64,000 nucleotides of DNA from Gammaproteobacteria bacterium (GCA_025359565.1 JANYFY010000016.1:124001-188000), one strand, 5' to 3'; shown: positions 1 through 10,137, numbered from the stretch's first letter. Notes: a model not told the origin generated them from the sequence alone. Numbers and translations are program-made.

Positions 1-899
1 GACAACGCCGTGCCGTGATCCACGCTGGTCCGCAATATGGGTAGCCCCAGCGTAATATTAACTGCTCTACCAAATCCTAGCGCTTTAAGTACGGGCAGTC
101 CTTGGTCGTGGTACATAGCGACAACGACGTCCGTATTGGATAGAAATTTCGGTGCAAAAGCAGTGTCGGCGGGTATGGGTCCTAATAAATTTAACCCTTC
201 GGCGCGTAAAAGTCGAATGACCGGTTCAATGATCTCGATTTCTTCACGCCCTAAATGACCGGACTCACCCGCATGAGGATTGAGACCGAGGACGGTAACA
301 CGGGGTGAATCAATAGAGTAAAGCCGTTGCATATCCATATGCACAATGCGCAAAGTCGTGAGCAGACGTTCGCGAGTGATAGCGCTGGGAACATTTTTTA
401 ATGCTAAATGAGTGGTCACCAAGGCAACTCGTAAAGTGTCGCATTGCAATAACATCACCGGAAGCGCGGCGCGGGTTCTGGCTGCAAGATACTCGGTGTG
501 CCCACTAAATTCGAACCCAGCATCTAACAACACGCTTTTTTGCACCGGCGCCGTGACCATTGCTGCAAATTCACCGTTCATACAACCGTCGCAGGCACGG
601 TCCAGCATAGCTATTACGTAGTGCGCGTTGCGCGGATCTAGCGTCCCGGCAATGATTGGTTGTGCCGGAATGTGTAGGACTTTTAGAGAACCCGCGACGT
701 GCCTAATGACCGGCTCGCTAGGATCATAGCTAGTGACTGCTAGCCGCGCGCCGAGGATGACCGCAGTATTTTTTATCAAAGATTCGTCAGCGGCGACTAC
801 AATATCAGCACGCCAATCCCGTTCCGCCAACATGACGCAGGTGTCGGGCCCGATACCCGCGGGCTCGCCCGAAGTAATGACGATTCGCGGAATGTACAC
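1..899 (-). CDS. pdxA: 4-hydroxythreonine-4-phosphate dehydrogenase PdxA, C-terminus beyond window
   Basis: NAD-dependent dehydrogenase of the DXP-dependent pyridoxal phosphate pathway; it oxidises 4-phosphohydroxy-L-threonine in the cytoplasm. Reading leftward, an open frame of 299 codons runs to the window edge; the family is about 330 residues, so roughly 30 are missing. The N-terminus contains GEPAGIGPD, a conserved NPHAGE stretch lies mid-protein, and SVDHGTAL near the edge matches the conserved C-terminal region. The likely start is a GTG whose first G is also the last base of the surA TAG stop (TAGTG), so translation is probably coupled to surA. The order lptD-surA-pdxA is the usual one in gammaproteobacteria. 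Confidence 0.95.
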   Translation of the reverse strand, partial: MYIPRIVITSGEPAGIGPDTCVMLAERDWRADIVVAADESLIKNTAVILGARLAVTSYDPSEPVIRHVAGSLKVLHIPAQPIIAGTLDPRNAHYVIAMLDRACDGCMNGEFAAMVTAPVQKSVLLDAGFEFSGHTEYLAARTRAALPVMLLQCDTLRVALVTTHLALKNVPSAITRERLLTTLRIVHMDMQRLYSIDSPRVTVLGLNPHAGESGHLGREEIEIIEPVIRLLRAEGLNLLGPIPADTAFAPKFLSNTDVVVAMYHDQGLPVLKALGFGRAVNITLGLPILRTSVDHGTAL

Positions 900-2200
900 T
901 ACATTTTTATTTCGACGAACGCGTCATCGCGTAGTCGGCGTAGCCATAACTCAGTTTCTTCGTCGGCTTTGCTTTCCCGAATGGCGGCAAATGCACGTTG
1001 ACGGCGTACATCGTCGGTGCTGTCATAAGTGCGCGTGCCGAGCATCTGAACAATGTGCCAACCGTAGCGACTTTTAAAGGGTTCGCAAATTTCGTGGTCT
1101 TTAAGATCGGCTATCGCTTTATCGAATTCTGGAACAAATGTTCCGGGACCGCTCCAGCCTAAGTCGCCACCATCCGGCGCAGATCCTGGATCCTCGGAGT
1201 TAGTAGAAGCAATGCCAGCAAAATCCTCACCTTTTAAGATTCGCTCGCGCAGTTTGCTGAGTTTTTGCCGAACGGTCTCATCATCGTCAAGCTCGTTCGG
1301 CTTCTTTAGGATATGCCGAACATGGATTTGGTTAACTATGACTTGGGCTTCGCCATTGCGTCGTTCATTGAGTCGAACGATGTGAAATCCGCTAGGTGTA
1401 CGTGTGGGCGCACTGACTTCCCCTGGTTTCATTTTGGTAACCAGCTCTAAAATAAATTGCGGGAGTTGAGTACCTTTACGCCACCCCAACTGACCCCCAT
1501 CCAAAGCTGTTTGACCGTTCGAGTTTGCGATGGCCAGCTGCCCGAAATCCTCGCCTTTGGCGGCGCGCGCTGCAAGATCAGAGGCTTTATGCGTGATTTC
1601 GTCAATTTGCTGAGGTGTGGCCGCTGATGGCAGTGACAATAAAATATGTGAGACATTAAATTCATCGTTGGCCGCGGAATTTTGCTGGCGCGCTAACGAT
1701 TGGTCGAGTTCATGCGGTGTGACGTTAATGTGTGCGATTACGTCGCGCTGGCGAAGCGTGCTTAAAGTCAACTCGCGCCGCATTGACTCGCGATACTGCT
1801 TATAGTCGATTCCTTGAGAAGCTAACGTCGTAGGTAATTGGTCAAAGGGAATCTTATTTCGACCAGCAATCTCTTGGAGCGCACTATTGAGCTGCTCATC
1901 CGTGATCGTCAGACCTACCCGTTTGGCATGCTGAACCTGAATTTCTTGCACAATTAGCCGCTCGAGGACTTGTTGCTTGAGTACACTTTGAGAGGGAAGG
2001 TCGACTTTTTGCTCCTGGAGCCGCTTGGTCACGGCGTCCATCTGGGCGTCTAATTCGCTTTTAAGCACCAGCCCGTCGTTTACGATGGCGGCAACCCGGT
2101 CGAGCATTTGGCCGTGAACGCCAATATCGCGGGTTTGCGCAGTCACAGGGAAGGGCAAAAACCCAACTAAAATTGCGAAAAAAACACCATATTTATGCAT
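899..2200 (-). CDS. surA: Periplasmic chaperone / peptidyl-prolyl isomerase SurA
   Basis: Periplasmic chaperone that escorts unfolded outer-membrane beta-barrel proteins to the BAM complex. The 433-residue product has a signal peptide ending near PVTAQ (about residue 22), a SurA N-terminal chaperone domain (about 30-170) and two parvulin domains starting near NVSHILL (about 180) and HVRHILK (about 290); the length is normal for the family. It lies between lptD and pdxA on the same strand, 22 bases after lptD, so it is probably co-transcribed with its best-known client, LptD. Confidence 0.97.
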   Translation of the reverse strand: MHKYGVFFAILVGFLPFPVTAQTRDIGVHGQMLDRVAAIVNDGLVLKSELDAQMDAVTKRLQEQKVDLPSQSVLKQQVLERLIVQEIQVQHAKRVGLTITDEQLNSALQEIAGRNKIPFDQLPTTLASQGIDYKQYRESMRRELTLSTLRQRDVIAHINVTPHELDQSLARQQNSAANDEFNVSHILLSLPSAATPQQIDEITHKASDLAARAAKGEDFGQLAIANSNGQTALDGGQLGWRKGTQLPQFILELVTKMKPGEVSAPTRTPSGFHIVRLNERRNGEAQVIVNQIHVRHILKKPNELDDDETVRQKLSKLRERILKGEDFAGIASTNSEDPGSAPDGGDLGWSGPGTFVPEFDKAIADLKDHEICEPFKSRYGWHIVQMLGTRTYDSTDDVRRQRAFAAIRESKADEETELWLRRLRDDAFVEIKM

Positions 2201-2222
2201 ATATCAAGATACCTACGGTTGA

Positions 2223-4424
2223 CTAGTCACGGCTCGCATAACCGCGAATGGAGCGCTCTAAAAAGGAGTCACTGGGCCTTTCGACCGCACTTAAGCCCGT
2301 CAGTTCGAATTGTAATGCATACGAGGTGTCGATTCCGGCGCGATTGCTTGTACCAGTGGCTCGAGAGCTCAAGTAACGGCGCTGGACTACCTGAATGCGC
2401 CAGCAACAGCTTTTGTACTCGAACCCCGCCACGCGCTCGATGGTTTGATTGCCCTGCAAGGAATACACCATACGGCCGACCGTGTTCCAGTGAGAATCGA
2501 TAGGCCAGGCGAAAGAGCCATCCCATTGTTTTAAAAGAACATCGGGTTGGTACCGATAACCCAAATTGAGTTGTCTTTCTGAATCTGGATTGTAACGTAT
2601 CGAAAATTCAGATTTTTCCGTTTTTGCATGGTCTGGATTCCACTGGTGGTCCACATTCACGCTCCAATTTTTGTAGGCGGTCAGTAAAATTTGTCCGACT
2701 AGGTCTGAATTGTGATGTTCGGGAGTCTCGCATGGCAGGTTTGTACACGGCAAAACAATCCGTGAGTCTTGGAAATAACGAACTTGGCCTACGGTTGCCG
2801 ATAGATATTGCTGCCCGCTTTGGTGATCAAATAGGCGGGTGGTTATACCGAGGCTCAAGCGGTTAGCATCACTAATGCGATCGGCTCCTACGTAGCGGTT
2901 GGTCCGAAATAATTCGGTAAGATTTAAATCTGGCAATCCGGTATCGAATATGGGTAAAGCGTCTTGATTTCGGTAGGGGATATAGCTATAGACAACTCGT
3001 GGCTCGAGAGTGTTAGTGCGTTGTCCCTCAGATCCCGCTGCACGTTCGAATACTAAACCACCGTCTAGGCGAACAAAAGGTAGAGATCGAGTTGGCGCGG
3101 AAGGTTTGCCTATTGCCGTGTCATGCAAATCGTATTGCGTAAAGCGCCAGCCTATGGCGGGTTCAAAGAAATATCCTGCTGCGCGAGTCGACCAGCGTAA
3201 TTCCGGAGCAAGATCCACTCGTACCCCGTTAGGGCCAATATTGCGTAAGAAGTTTATGGCTTCGCTATTGAGTGCCAATTCAAAGTGGTGCAAAAGCGGC
3301 CAAATTCCTTGGGCTTGTATGCCAGGAACACGCGCGTAAGGACGGTCAGCGGCCAAAATTGAAGTGTCAATAGTTTGAAAATTCTGAAGCTGTGCTCTAA
3401 CTCGCCAGCTATTATCGTAGTACAACAAATTAGCGCGCCGTTCGAGGTAGGTTACGCTGGTTTGCTCGGAGCCGATGGCAAAGTCCTGAAAATAATTGCT
3501 GTCGCTGACGCTCGCAATATCCGTGTCTAAACGCAAACCCTGTTTGAAATCAGTAATTTCGTGTAAGTGTAGGTAGCTTCTTTGGCGCATCGCTAGCGCA
3601 TCGCTAGGCAGTAAACTAATGTCGAGTTGACCATTGGAATTTTTAGTGAGGATGCGTGATTCTGAGTTTAAATACACGCCACGTGCGGTAAGAATGCCAG
3701 GGGTGAGCGTGATGTCGTAATTCGGCGCGAGATTGAAGTAGTAGGGAGATGATAATTCATAACCACTCTTTCCAGAATGGCGAAAATTTGGAAATAAAAA
3801 TCCAGATTTGCGTTCGTTGCCGACCGGGAAAGTAAATATTGGGGTGTACAGGATTGGAATTCCTTTAAAGCGCAGCACCATTCCCCTCGCACGCCCTTGA
3901 TGGAGTTCCGTATCCAGGGTGATAGAAGAAGCTTGTATCATCCAATCTTGATTGCCTACTGGACAGCTGGTGTAGCGAACATCGGTTAAAGCTATGCTGC
4001 CGGGCCGAACCGCAAGTTCGTGCGCGAAACCTCGACCATTGCGCTCCAGTAATTGAAATTGGGCCTCATCGAAACTTGCGCTGCCGCGGGCATCATAGTT
4101 CCCCGCCACACTGCGAACCCTTACTTTGGGGTCTTCAAAATCGACTGTGCCCTTGACCGCCATACGGCCAGCTTTGTCATAAGAAACGGAGTCGGCGGTT
4201 ATACTACGGGCGTCTTGACGAATTACGACTCGACCTTGCAATTGGCCACTACCATCAGCGGTACCGAGAGTCGCTGCATCGCTGTCGATGTATATGCGGT
4301 GGTCGTCAGGCGCAACCAATACCGGGGTATGCGGTGCTGGAGTGGGGCATAAATCACCCGCATTCGCTACTTGAATTGCGCTTAGGCACAAAATGGCCAC
4401 AGTGGCTCGAACATCACAGACCAT
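2223..4424 (-). CDS. lptD: LPS-assembly outer-membrane protein LptD
   Basis: Outer-membrane beta-barrel that, with LptE, inserts lipopolysaccharide into the outer leaflet. The 733-residue protein has a signal peptide ending near QVANAG, an N-terminal OstA/jellyroll domain (about 40-180) that docks to the periplasmic LptA bridge, and a long C-terminal barrel. Paired cysteines in YKSCCW near residue 675 and upstream cysteines (near the mature N-terminus and in SCPVG) match the disulfide pattern known for LptD. The gene is divergent from amgK across 93 bases, an arrangement also known in pseudomonads. It is somewhat shorter than the E. coli protein (784). Confidence 0.96.
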   Translation of the reverse strand: MVCDVRATVAILCLSAIQVANAGDLCPTPAPHTPVLVAPDDHRIYIDSDAATLGTADGSGQLQGRVVIRQDARSITADSVSYDKAGRMAVKGTVDFEDPKVRVRSVAGNYDARGSASFDEAQFQLLERNGRGFAHELAVRPGSIALTDVRYTSCPVGNQDWMIQASSITLDTELHQGRARGMVLRFKGIPILYTPIFTFPVGNERKSGFLFPNFRHSGKSGYELSSPYYFNLAPNYDITLTPGILTARGVYLNSESRILTKNSNGQLDISLLPSDALAMRQRSYLHLHEITDFKQGLRLDTDIASVSDSNYFQDFAIGSEQTSVTYLERRANLLYYDNSWRVRAQLQNFQTIDTSILAADRPYARVPGIQAQGIWPLLHHFELALNSEAINFLRNIGPNGVRVDLAPELRWSTRAAGYFFEPAIGWRFTQYDLHDTAIGKPSAPTRSLPFVRLDGGLVFERAAGSEGQRTNTLEPRVVYSYIPYRNQDALPIFDTGLPDLNLTELFRTNRYVGADRISDANRLSLGITTRLFDHQSGQQYLSATVGQVRYFQDSRIVLPCTNLPCETPEHHNSDLVGQILLTAYKNWSVNVDHQWNPDHAKTEKSEFSIRYNPDSERQLNLGYRYQPDVLLKQWDGSFAWPIDSHWNTVGRMVYSLQGNQTIERVAGFEYKSCCWRIQVVQRRYLSSRATGTSNRAGIDTSYALQFELTGLSAVERPSDSFLERSIRGYASRD

Positions 4425-4517
4425 GAATTGGATAGCGCCTTAAGGGAAGAGATAAGCCTTCTTATTATAGTCGGTATACTTGCCAACACCGCATATGCGG
4501 CGTACCAATAGTTAATT

Positions 4518-5585
4518 ATGTTGGAAAAAGAATCTTCTGATTTTCGTCTTCAGGCGTTGAGCCGCTGGGTCTTTGATGATCTCGGTTTTGCCGGCAGTGA
4601 GCTTGCACCGGCTTCGGCCGACGCGAGTTTCCGACGCTATTTTCGACTGTCCAGTGGTAACGATACTTATATCGTCATGGATGCGCCACCGGAAAAAGAA
4701 AATTTGGCTCCTTTTGTGCAGGTGGCAGGAAGCCTTGCGGATATGGGGTTGAATGTACCCTTGCTGCTGGCTCGCAACTTACCCCAAGGGTTGTTGTTGT
4801 TGTCAGATTTGGGGTCAACCTCCTATCTCACTGTGCTTAACGCAAGTAATGCCGATAGCCTGTATGCGGATGCTTTCGCAGCGTTGATAACACTTCAAAC
4901 AGCAGGTGCTGGGAGTGGAAATTTCTTGCCTGCCTATGATGCGGCATTGCTGGAGCGCGAAATGGATATCATGCCAGAATGGTTTCTGGGCAAGTATTTA
5001 GGTCTTAAGCTAAGTGTTGCGGAGCGTTCCCTACTTAAAACATTATTTGAGCGGCTGACGCAAGTGGCTTTAGAGCAGCCGTGTGGTTTCGTACATCGAG
5101 ATTATCATTCGCGAAATTTGATGGTATGCGCGCAGCAAAATCCTGGCATTTTGGATTTTCAAGATGCGGTCTGGGGGCCAATTACTTACGATCTCGTCTC
5201 GCTGCTTAAAGATTGTTATATCGAGTGGCCCGAGCCAACCGTTCACCATTGGGCTTTAAATTTTCGTCGGCGTTTATTGGCGCACGGCCTTGCTGCTGGA
5301 GCCAGCGACGCAGAATTTATTAGCTGGTTCGATCTGATGGGGCTGCAACGTCACCTTAAAGTCCTGGGAATTTTCGCACGACTTTTCTATAGAGACGGGA
5401 AATCACAGTATCTAAAAGATCTGCCTCTGGTGTTTCGATATGTTCAAAACGTTATTAACAAATATCCGCAAACTATTGAATTCTCAAAGTTTTTTAATTC
5501 AATTTTGGCGCCTGCATTTGCGCGTGCCCGGGCCGAACGTAAGGCTGACACGGAGGTTTTAGGCAAGGCTCGTAATGCGCACTGA
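4518..5585 (+). CDS. amgK: N-acetylmuramate/N-acetylglucosamine kinase AmgK
   Basis: Anomeric sugar kinase of the peptidoglycan-recycling shortcut that makes UDP-MurNAc without de novo synthesis. The 355-residue protein has the aminoglycoside-phosphotransferase fold: catalytic loop VHRDYHSRNLM (about residue 193) and metal-binding ILDFQDAVWGP (about 212). It overlaps murU by 11 bases, so the two consecutive steps are translationally coupled. The family is often annotated generically as aminoglycoside phosphotransferase; the murU partner and the position divergent from lptD decide the name. It is not a resistance gene on this evidence. Confidence 0.92.
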   Translation: MLEKESSDFRLQALSRWVFDDLGFAGSELAPASADASFRRYFRLSSGNDTYIVMDAPPEKENLAPFVQVAGSLADMGLNVPLLLARNLPQGLLLLSDLGSTSYLTVLNASNADSLYADAFAALITLQTAGAGSGNFLPAYDAALLEREMDIMPEWFLGKYLGLKLSVAERSLLKTLFERLTQVALEQPCGFVHRDYHSRNLMVCAQQNPGILDFQDAVWGPITYDLVSLLKDCYIEWPEPTVHHWALNFRRRLLAHGLAAGASDAEFISWFDLMGLQRHLKVLGIFARLFYRDGKSQYLKDLPLVFRYVQNVINKYPQTIEFSKFFNSILAPAFARARAERKADTEVLGKARNAH

Positions 5586-6261
5586 AGAGGACCGTCCGCA
5601 AGCCGCCATGATACTAGCTGCGGGTCGCGGTGAGCGTATGCGGCCGCTCACCGACACCGTCCCCAAACCTTTGCTAACTGTTCGTGGTACGCCGCTTATC
5701 GAATATCATGTGCGCGCTCTCGCTGCGTCAGGAATTCGGCGTATTGTCGTTAATCTTCATTGGTTGGGAGCGCAGATTCGAGACTATCTCGGCGATGGAG
5801 GGCGGTACGGCGTGGCAATTACGTACAGCGAGGAGTCGCCGCAGGCGCTAGACGCAGGCGGCGGTATATTTAAAGCGTTGCCCGCTTTGTTGCCGGGGCC
5901 TTTTATCGTCGTCAACGGCGATATCTTTTGCGACTTATCCTTGCGCGAACTACAAATCAGCGCAGGCAGTGATGCGCACCTAGTTCTGGTGGCCAATCCG
6001 CCGCAACATACCAGCGGGGATTTTGGGCTGCAACAGGGGTTGGCGGTTGAGGTTGCATCTGAAAAATACACTTATTCAGGTATCGGTCTTTACCGTGCAA
6101 CGTTCTTTACAGGATGTAGCGAGGGAGCCTTTCCGTTGAAACCGCTATTGCTACGTTCCATGTCGGCAGGGCGCTGCAGCGCACAACTCTACGCGGGACT
6201 ATGGGCTGATGTCGGCACTCCGGAGAGACTATTAAAGTTGAACGCTAGAGTACAATATTAA
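5575..6261 (+). CDS. murU: N-acetylmuramate alpha-1-phosphate uridylyltransferase MurU
   Basis: Nucleotidyltransferase that converts MurNAc-1-phosphate and UTP to UDP-MurNAc in cell-wall recycling. The 228-residue protein begins with the sugar-nucleotidyltransferase signature [14 protein letters not shown] followed by VPKPLL, and VNGDIFCD carries the metal-binding aspartate. The chosen ATG overlaps the end of amgK by 11 bases; an internal ATG at 5608 (MILAAG) would also keep the signature. The stop lies one base before lipA, so all four genes amgK-murU-lipA-lipB may be one transcript. Confidence 0.92.
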   Translation: MRTEEDRPQAAMILAAGRGERMRPLTDTVPKPLLTVRGTPLIEYHVRALAASGIRRIVVNLHWLGAQIRDYLGDGGRYGVAITYSEESPQALDAGGGIFKALPALLPGPFIVVNGDIFCDLSLRELQISAGSDAHLVLVANPPQHTSGDFGLQQGLAVEVASEKYTYSGIGLYRATFFTGCSEGAFPLKPLLLRSMSAGRCSAQLYAGLWADVGTPERLLKLNARVQY

Positions 6262-6262
6262 T

Positions 6263-7231
6263 ATGGCGAGAACCATTAATAGCGGTGAGAAATATACGAC
6301 GGCGCAAGGTTTTACCGCCATTAAAGACGGCGTAAAGTCGCGTCAACAAATGCTGGCTACGGGGTTGTTGCCGCAAAAGCCTGCTTGGTTACGCGCGTCG
6401 CTGCCGTTAGGTCGGGAATATGAGACCGTCAAACAAATCGTTCGCGAGCATCGTTTGAGTACCGTGTGCGAGGAGGCTAAATGTCCAAATATTGGTGAGT
6501 GTTGGAATGCCGGTACTGCCACAATTATGTTAATGGGCGCCGTATGTACGCGCGCCTGTCGTTTTTGTGCGGTGGATACCGGTAATCCGCGCGGTTGGTT
6601 AGACTCAGAAGAACCTGAAAATGTAGCGCGATCGGTGCAGTTGATGCGATTGCGCTACGTGGTGCTGACCTCGGTGAATAGGGATGATTTACCCGATGGG
6701 GGTGCTCGGCATTATGCCGCAGCGATCCGCGCCATTAAGCGGGTCAATCCTGGGACCGCAGTTGAGGCGCTGACACCGGACTTTCAGGGACTTATGCCAG
6801 ACGTGCAAACCGTACTGGATTCAGGATTAGATGTATTCGCACAAAATGTGGAAACGGTAGAGCGATTAACTCATCCGGTACGCGATCCCCGCGCCGGTTA
6901 CGAGCAGACAATCCGCGTGCTCAGAGGAGCCAAGTCTTACCAAAGCCGCGTTCTTACCAAGACCAGTCTAATGCTGGGTTTGGGTGAAACAGATGCCGAA
7001 ATATTGCAGACTATGCGCGATCTGCGGGCGGCTGCAGTAGATGTTCTCACCTTAGGGCAATACCTGCGACCTACGCGGTACCATCTTAATGTGGAGCGTT
7101 TCGTGACGCCACAACAATTTGATGATTATCGCGATCAGGCTTTAGCTTTGGGATTTTTGGAATGTGTAGCAGGTCCCTTGGTACGCTCGAGTTATCGAGC
7201 CGAGCAAGCACTGTCGCGCTTAGTTAAATGA
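6263..7231 (+). CDS. lipA: Lipoyl synthase LipA
   Basis: Radical-SAM enzyme that inserts two sulfur atoms into protein-bound octanoyl groups to make lipoyl cofactors. Both iron-sulfur sites are visible: the auxiliary-cluster motif [13 protein letters not shown] (about residue 70) and the radical-SAM motif [11 protein letters not shown] (about 93). The C-terminal RSSYRAEQ is also typical. At 322 residues the length is normal. The stop overlaps the start of lipB by four bases (ATGA), pairing the two steps of lipoate synthesis. Confidence 0.98.
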   Translation: MARTINSGEKYTTAQGFTAIKDGVKSRQQMLATGLLPQKPAWLRASLPLGREYETVKQIVREHRLSTVCEEAKCPNIGECWNAGTATIMLMGAVCTRACRFCAVDTGNPRGWLDSEEPENVARSVQLMRLRYVVLTSVNRDDLPDGGARHYAAAIRAIKRVNPGTAVEALTPDFQGLMPDVQTVLDSGLDVFAQNVETVERLTHPVRDPRAGYEQTIRVLRGAKSYQSRVLTKTSLMLGLGETDAEILQTMRDLRAAAVDVLTLGQYLRPTRYHLNVERFVTPQQFDDYRDQALALGFLECVAGPLVRSSYRAEQALSRLVK

Positions 7232-7893
7232 CTGACGTCCCGGTGCTGCGGCATTTAGGGTTGGTTGCTTATGAGGTGACCTGGGCGGCAATGGTTAAAT
7301 TTACCAATGAGCGTGATGAATTAACCCCGGATGAAATATGGTTTGTTGAACACCCGTCGATATTTACTTTGGGACTTAACGCTAACGTTAGAGATGTGCT
7401 GGATCGCGGAAATATTCCCGTGCTTAAAATTGACCGCGGGGGTCAAGTGACTTACCACGGACCGGGTCAACTTGTAGTGTATCCATTGGTAGATTTGCGA
7501 AGACGTGCGATGGGGGTGCGTGATTTGGTGGTCGCGCTTGAGACTGCTATCGTTACCTACGTGGCTCAGTTAGGGATAACCGCGATGGGATCGCGTGCCG
7601 CTCCAGGGGTTTATGTCAACGGCGCTAAGCTCGCCAGCATCGGTTTACGAATTCGCCGTGGCGCAAGTTATCATGGGATTTCGCTGAACGTGGCCTTAGA
7701 CTTACAGCCCTTCGAACGTATCAATGTCTGCGGCAAGCAGGGCCAGGCGATGGTTCGTCTAACGGATCTGTGTGGCCCTATCGATGTGTTGGCAGCAGCT
7801 ATAGGTCTTGCACCGCACTTGATTCAGGCCTTGGGCTACGGGATCGCTCATAGCGCCATTAGAACCGATTTGCAGGCACTCAATTCGCGATAA
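7228..7893 (+). CDS. lipB: Octanoyltransferase LipB
   Basis: Transfers octanoyl from acyl carrier protein to lipoyl domains, the substrate of LipA. The 221-residue protein shows the family signature [17 protein letters not shown] (about residue 71), the catalytic lysine region [10 protein letters not shown] (about 132) and the catalytic cysteine in [10 protein letters not shown] (about 170). Coupled to lipA by a four-base overlap. Its 3' end overlaps the convergent ybeD gene by 46 bases, so the last 15 codons are antisense to the ybeD C-terminus. Confidence 0.97.
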   Translation: MTDVPVLRHLGLVAYEVTWAAMVKFTNERDELTPDEIWFVEHPSIFTLGLNANVRDVLDRGNIPVLKIDRGGQVTYHGPGQLVVYPLVDLRRRAMGVRDLVVALETAIVTYVAQLGITAMGSRAAPGVYVNGAKLASIGLRIRRGASYHGISLNVALDLQPFERINVCGKQGQAMVRLTDLCGPIDVLAAAIGLAPHLIQALGYGIAHSAIRTDLQALNSR

Positions 7894-8105
7894 ATACCGT
7901 CCATTTCTGCGCGGCTTTCAGCTCGTACCAGGTAGGTGAGAGCAATATAATTACCATCGGCACTTGGACGGATGCGCACCTTTGATTCATCTAAAGGACC
8001 TGTATGACGCTCGATGATGGCTTGCGTAATGGCACGCAGGTTATCCGGTTTGCCCATCACCTTAATCGGAATTTCACATGGAAATTCAAGGGTGTCAACG
8101 CGCAT
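7848..8105 (-). CDS. ybeD: YbeD/DUF493 family small protein
   Basis: Conserved 85-residue protein with a ferredoxin-like (ACT-like) fold and no settled biochemical role. FPCEIPIKVMGKP at the N-terminus and the Tyr-rich centre are typical of the DUF493 family, and the length is normal. It follows dacA by 20 bases on the same strand, as in the common dacA-ybeD-lipB order, but here lipB is on the opposite strand and the two genes overlap tail to tail by 46 bases. Function is not assigned; its conserved place beside dacA and lipB is the only context. Confidence 0.88.
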   Translation of the reverse strand: MRVDTLEFPCEIPIKVMGKPDNLRAITQAIIERHTGPLDESKVRIRPSADGNYIALTYLVRAESRAEMDGIYRELSACKSVLMAL

Positions 8106-8125
8106 TTGGGTCTCTCGAGATTAAT

Positions 8126-9262
8126 TTAGGCGAACCAAAGGCGGACCGTGTCGAATATGCGTTGCCACCAGCTACCAGCGCTGACAGTTTTTAACGGATG
8201 AAGTGGAACGCTTTGCACTGGCTGCCCGGCAACGATAATGCGCAACTGGCCGACATTAGAATTGAGGCTCAGCGGCGCAATGAGCCGTGGTTGTAACTCA
8301 ACCGCTGTCTTGATGTCTTTGGACTCGCCACGGGCAAGCGTAAGGTAGAGATCGTTGATCGGGCCTACCTCAACTTTAGAGATTGCGGCCTTCCAGACTT
8401 GTGCCGTTGCGACGTTGGAACCACCTTTAATTATCAACTTAGTCTCGTAAAAAGCATACCCGTAATTAATGAGAGATGTGCTGGCATCTTCACGCGCTTT
8501 CATGCTGGTCGAACCGAGGACTACCGAAACCAACCGCATACCGTCGCGTAAGGAGGATACAACCAGGCAATATCCTGCCGAATCGGTATGGCCAGTTTTT
8601 AGTCCATCGACGCTAGGGTCTCTTCCGAGCAATCCATTGCGATTCTGTTGTTTGATGCCGTTGAATTCAAATTCGCGTACCGAAAACCACGGGTAGTACT
8701 GCGGGAATTCACGAATCATTGTGGTTGCGAGTAAGCTTAAATCGCGCGCTGTACTGTAGTGTTGGCGCGAAGGAAGACCTGAACTATTTTCGAAATGAGT
8801 ATCTACCATCTTTAAGCGCTGAGCAGTCGAGTTCATCATCTGCACAAAGGTCTCTTCGCTGCCAGCAACTCGTTCAGCCAGCGCGATAGTTGCATCGTTG
8901 CCTGATTGAACAATCATTCCGAAAATTAAAACCCGAAGTGGTACTGGCTTGCCTAACTCCATAAAGGTTCGCGATCCTTCTGATCGCCAAGCTTTTTCGC
9001 TAACCATGACAGGTTCATCAAGTTTGAGTTTGCCGGAGCTAAGTTCCTGAAATACGATGTAAGCGGTCATCAGTTTCGTGAGACTCGCCGGTTCCATTCG
9101 CGCAACTGCATTTTTTGCTGCCAAAACTGTATCGGTGCGGTAGTCCACCAGAATGTAGGCGCGTGCATCTACGCTAGGCGCGGTGGGAATAGGCGTTGCC
9201 GCATAACTCGGATTTACCCAAAAAAAACCTAGGGAAGCAATGAAAAACAAATGACGGAACAT
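8126..9262 (-). CDS. dacA: D-alanyl-D-alanine carboxypeptidase (PBP5/6 type) DacA
   Basis: Low-molecular-mass penicillin-binding protein that trims the terminal D-Ala from peptidoglycan stem peptides. All three active-site motifs are present: SLTK (about residue 61), SGND (about 118) and KTGHTDSAG (about 222). A signal peptide ends near PSYAA, a C-terminal beta domain follows the catalytic domain, and the last residues (WWQRIFDTVRLWF) form the amphipathic membrane anchor typical of PBP5. Length 378 is normal. It lies 77 bases after rlpA and 20 before ybeD in the leftward cell-wall operon. Confidence 0.96.
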   Translation of the reverse strand: MFRHLFFIASLGFFWVNPSYAATPIPTAPSVDARAYILVDYRTDTVLAAKNAVARMEPASLTKLMTAYIVFQELSSGKLKLDEPVMVSEKAWRSEGSRTFMELGKPVPLRVLIFGMIVQSGNDATIALAERVAGSEETFVQMMNSTAQRLKMVDTHFENSSGLPSRQHYSTARDLSLLATTMIREFPQYYPWFSVREFEFNGIKQQNRNGLLGRDPSVDGLKTGHTDSAGYCLVVSSLRDGMRLVSVVLGSTSMKAREDASTSLINYGYAFYETKLIIKGGSNVATAQVWKAAISKVEVGPINDLYLTLARGESKDIKTAVELQPRLIAPLSLNSNVGQLRIIVAGQPVQSVPLHPLKTVSAGSWWQRIFDTVRLWFA

Positions 9263-9339
9263 AACTTAAGAGTACCTGGCTAAAAGTCGTTTAGTCTACC
9301 GACGATTAGGCCGGAGCAACAGGGTCGCGCGCTGGGGAA

Positions 9340-10137
9340 TTAGTTGGGAGCCAGGCGCGCATCGGTAATGCCGGCGTGTTCAAGCGCTGCAACAATGCGG
9401 TCGAATTCGTTAACGCCGGATACTGGGCCGATTTGCACGCGGTACACTCGACGGCCATTCTCAGGCGCGCGTACGAGTACTTGGCCGTAACCGTCGGCAC
9501 GCAGCTTCTGGGCTAATTTCTCGGCATTGGCAGGCTCAGAAAACGCGCCTGCCTGTACGAAAAAACTCGGATGATTAACCATAGGGACGGGGGTGACGGT
9601 ACGCTGGGCTGAATCAATTACGCGCACCTCAACGATGGCTGTACCAGCCTGCAGCATATCGAGCTTAGCGGCGGCCGTGTAGGACAAATCAATTAGGCGA
9701 TTGCCGACAAAGGGACCGCGGTCGTTGACACGTACTATGATACTCCGATTGTTTTCTAAATTCGTGACACGTACATAGGCCGGTAGGGGAAGAGTTTTGT
9801 GCGCAGCCGTCATACCGTACATGTCGTAACGTTCACCGCTTGAGGTGCGTTCTGCGTGAAACCCTGGCCCGTACCAGGATGCTATTCCCTGTTCGATGTA
9901 GCCGTTGCTTGTTGAAAGCACGTAGTAGCGCTTGCCGTACACCTCATAAAATGGAGGATTGCCATCGTGCGAGTGCGCTTCCCAACGCGGTATAGCATCT
10001 GGAATCGATGCTGCAGGGGGCGTGGCCGGAGGCGAACTGATCGGTGGGGGCCAGGCATGAGGCAGGGGTAAGGTATGGCAAGCAGCAAGGCTAAGGCTGA
10101 TTGCAATCGCAAGGGCGGTTCCTACTCGGTATGCCAT
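9340..10137 (-). CDS. rlpA: Septal-ring lytic transglycosylase / lipoprotein RlpA
   Basis: Outer-membrane lipoprotein that in characterised species cleaves peptide-free (denuded) glycan strands at the septum. The lipobox is LAAC (about residue 20). A double-psi beta-barrel domain carries GIASWYGPGFHAERTSSGE (about 85) with the conserved WYG and RTSSGE, and a C-terminal SPOR domain begins near FFVQAGAFS (about 190). I chose the ATG at 10137, which shares one base with the mltB stop (TGATG), over an in-frame GTG one codon earlier. Confidence 0.95.
   Translation of the reverse strand: MAYRVGTALAIAISLSLAACHTLPLPHAWPPPISSPPATPPAASIPDAIPRWEAHSHDGNPPFYEVYGKRYYVLSTSNGYIEQGIASWYGPGFHAERTSSGERYDMYGMTAAHKTLPLPAYVRVTNLENNRSIIVRVNDRGPFVGNRLIDLSYTAAAKLDMLQAGTAIVEVRVIDSAQRTVTPVPMVNHPSFFVQAGAFSEPANAEKLAQKLRADGYGQVLVRAPENGRRVYRVQIGPVSGVNEFDRIVAALEHAGITDARLAPN

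Noticed and set aside
4518-5585. Aminoglycoside phosphotransferase as an antibiotic-resistance gene
   Set aside because: The fold is shared, but the overlap with murU and the position divergent from lptD identify AmgK of cell-wall recycling.
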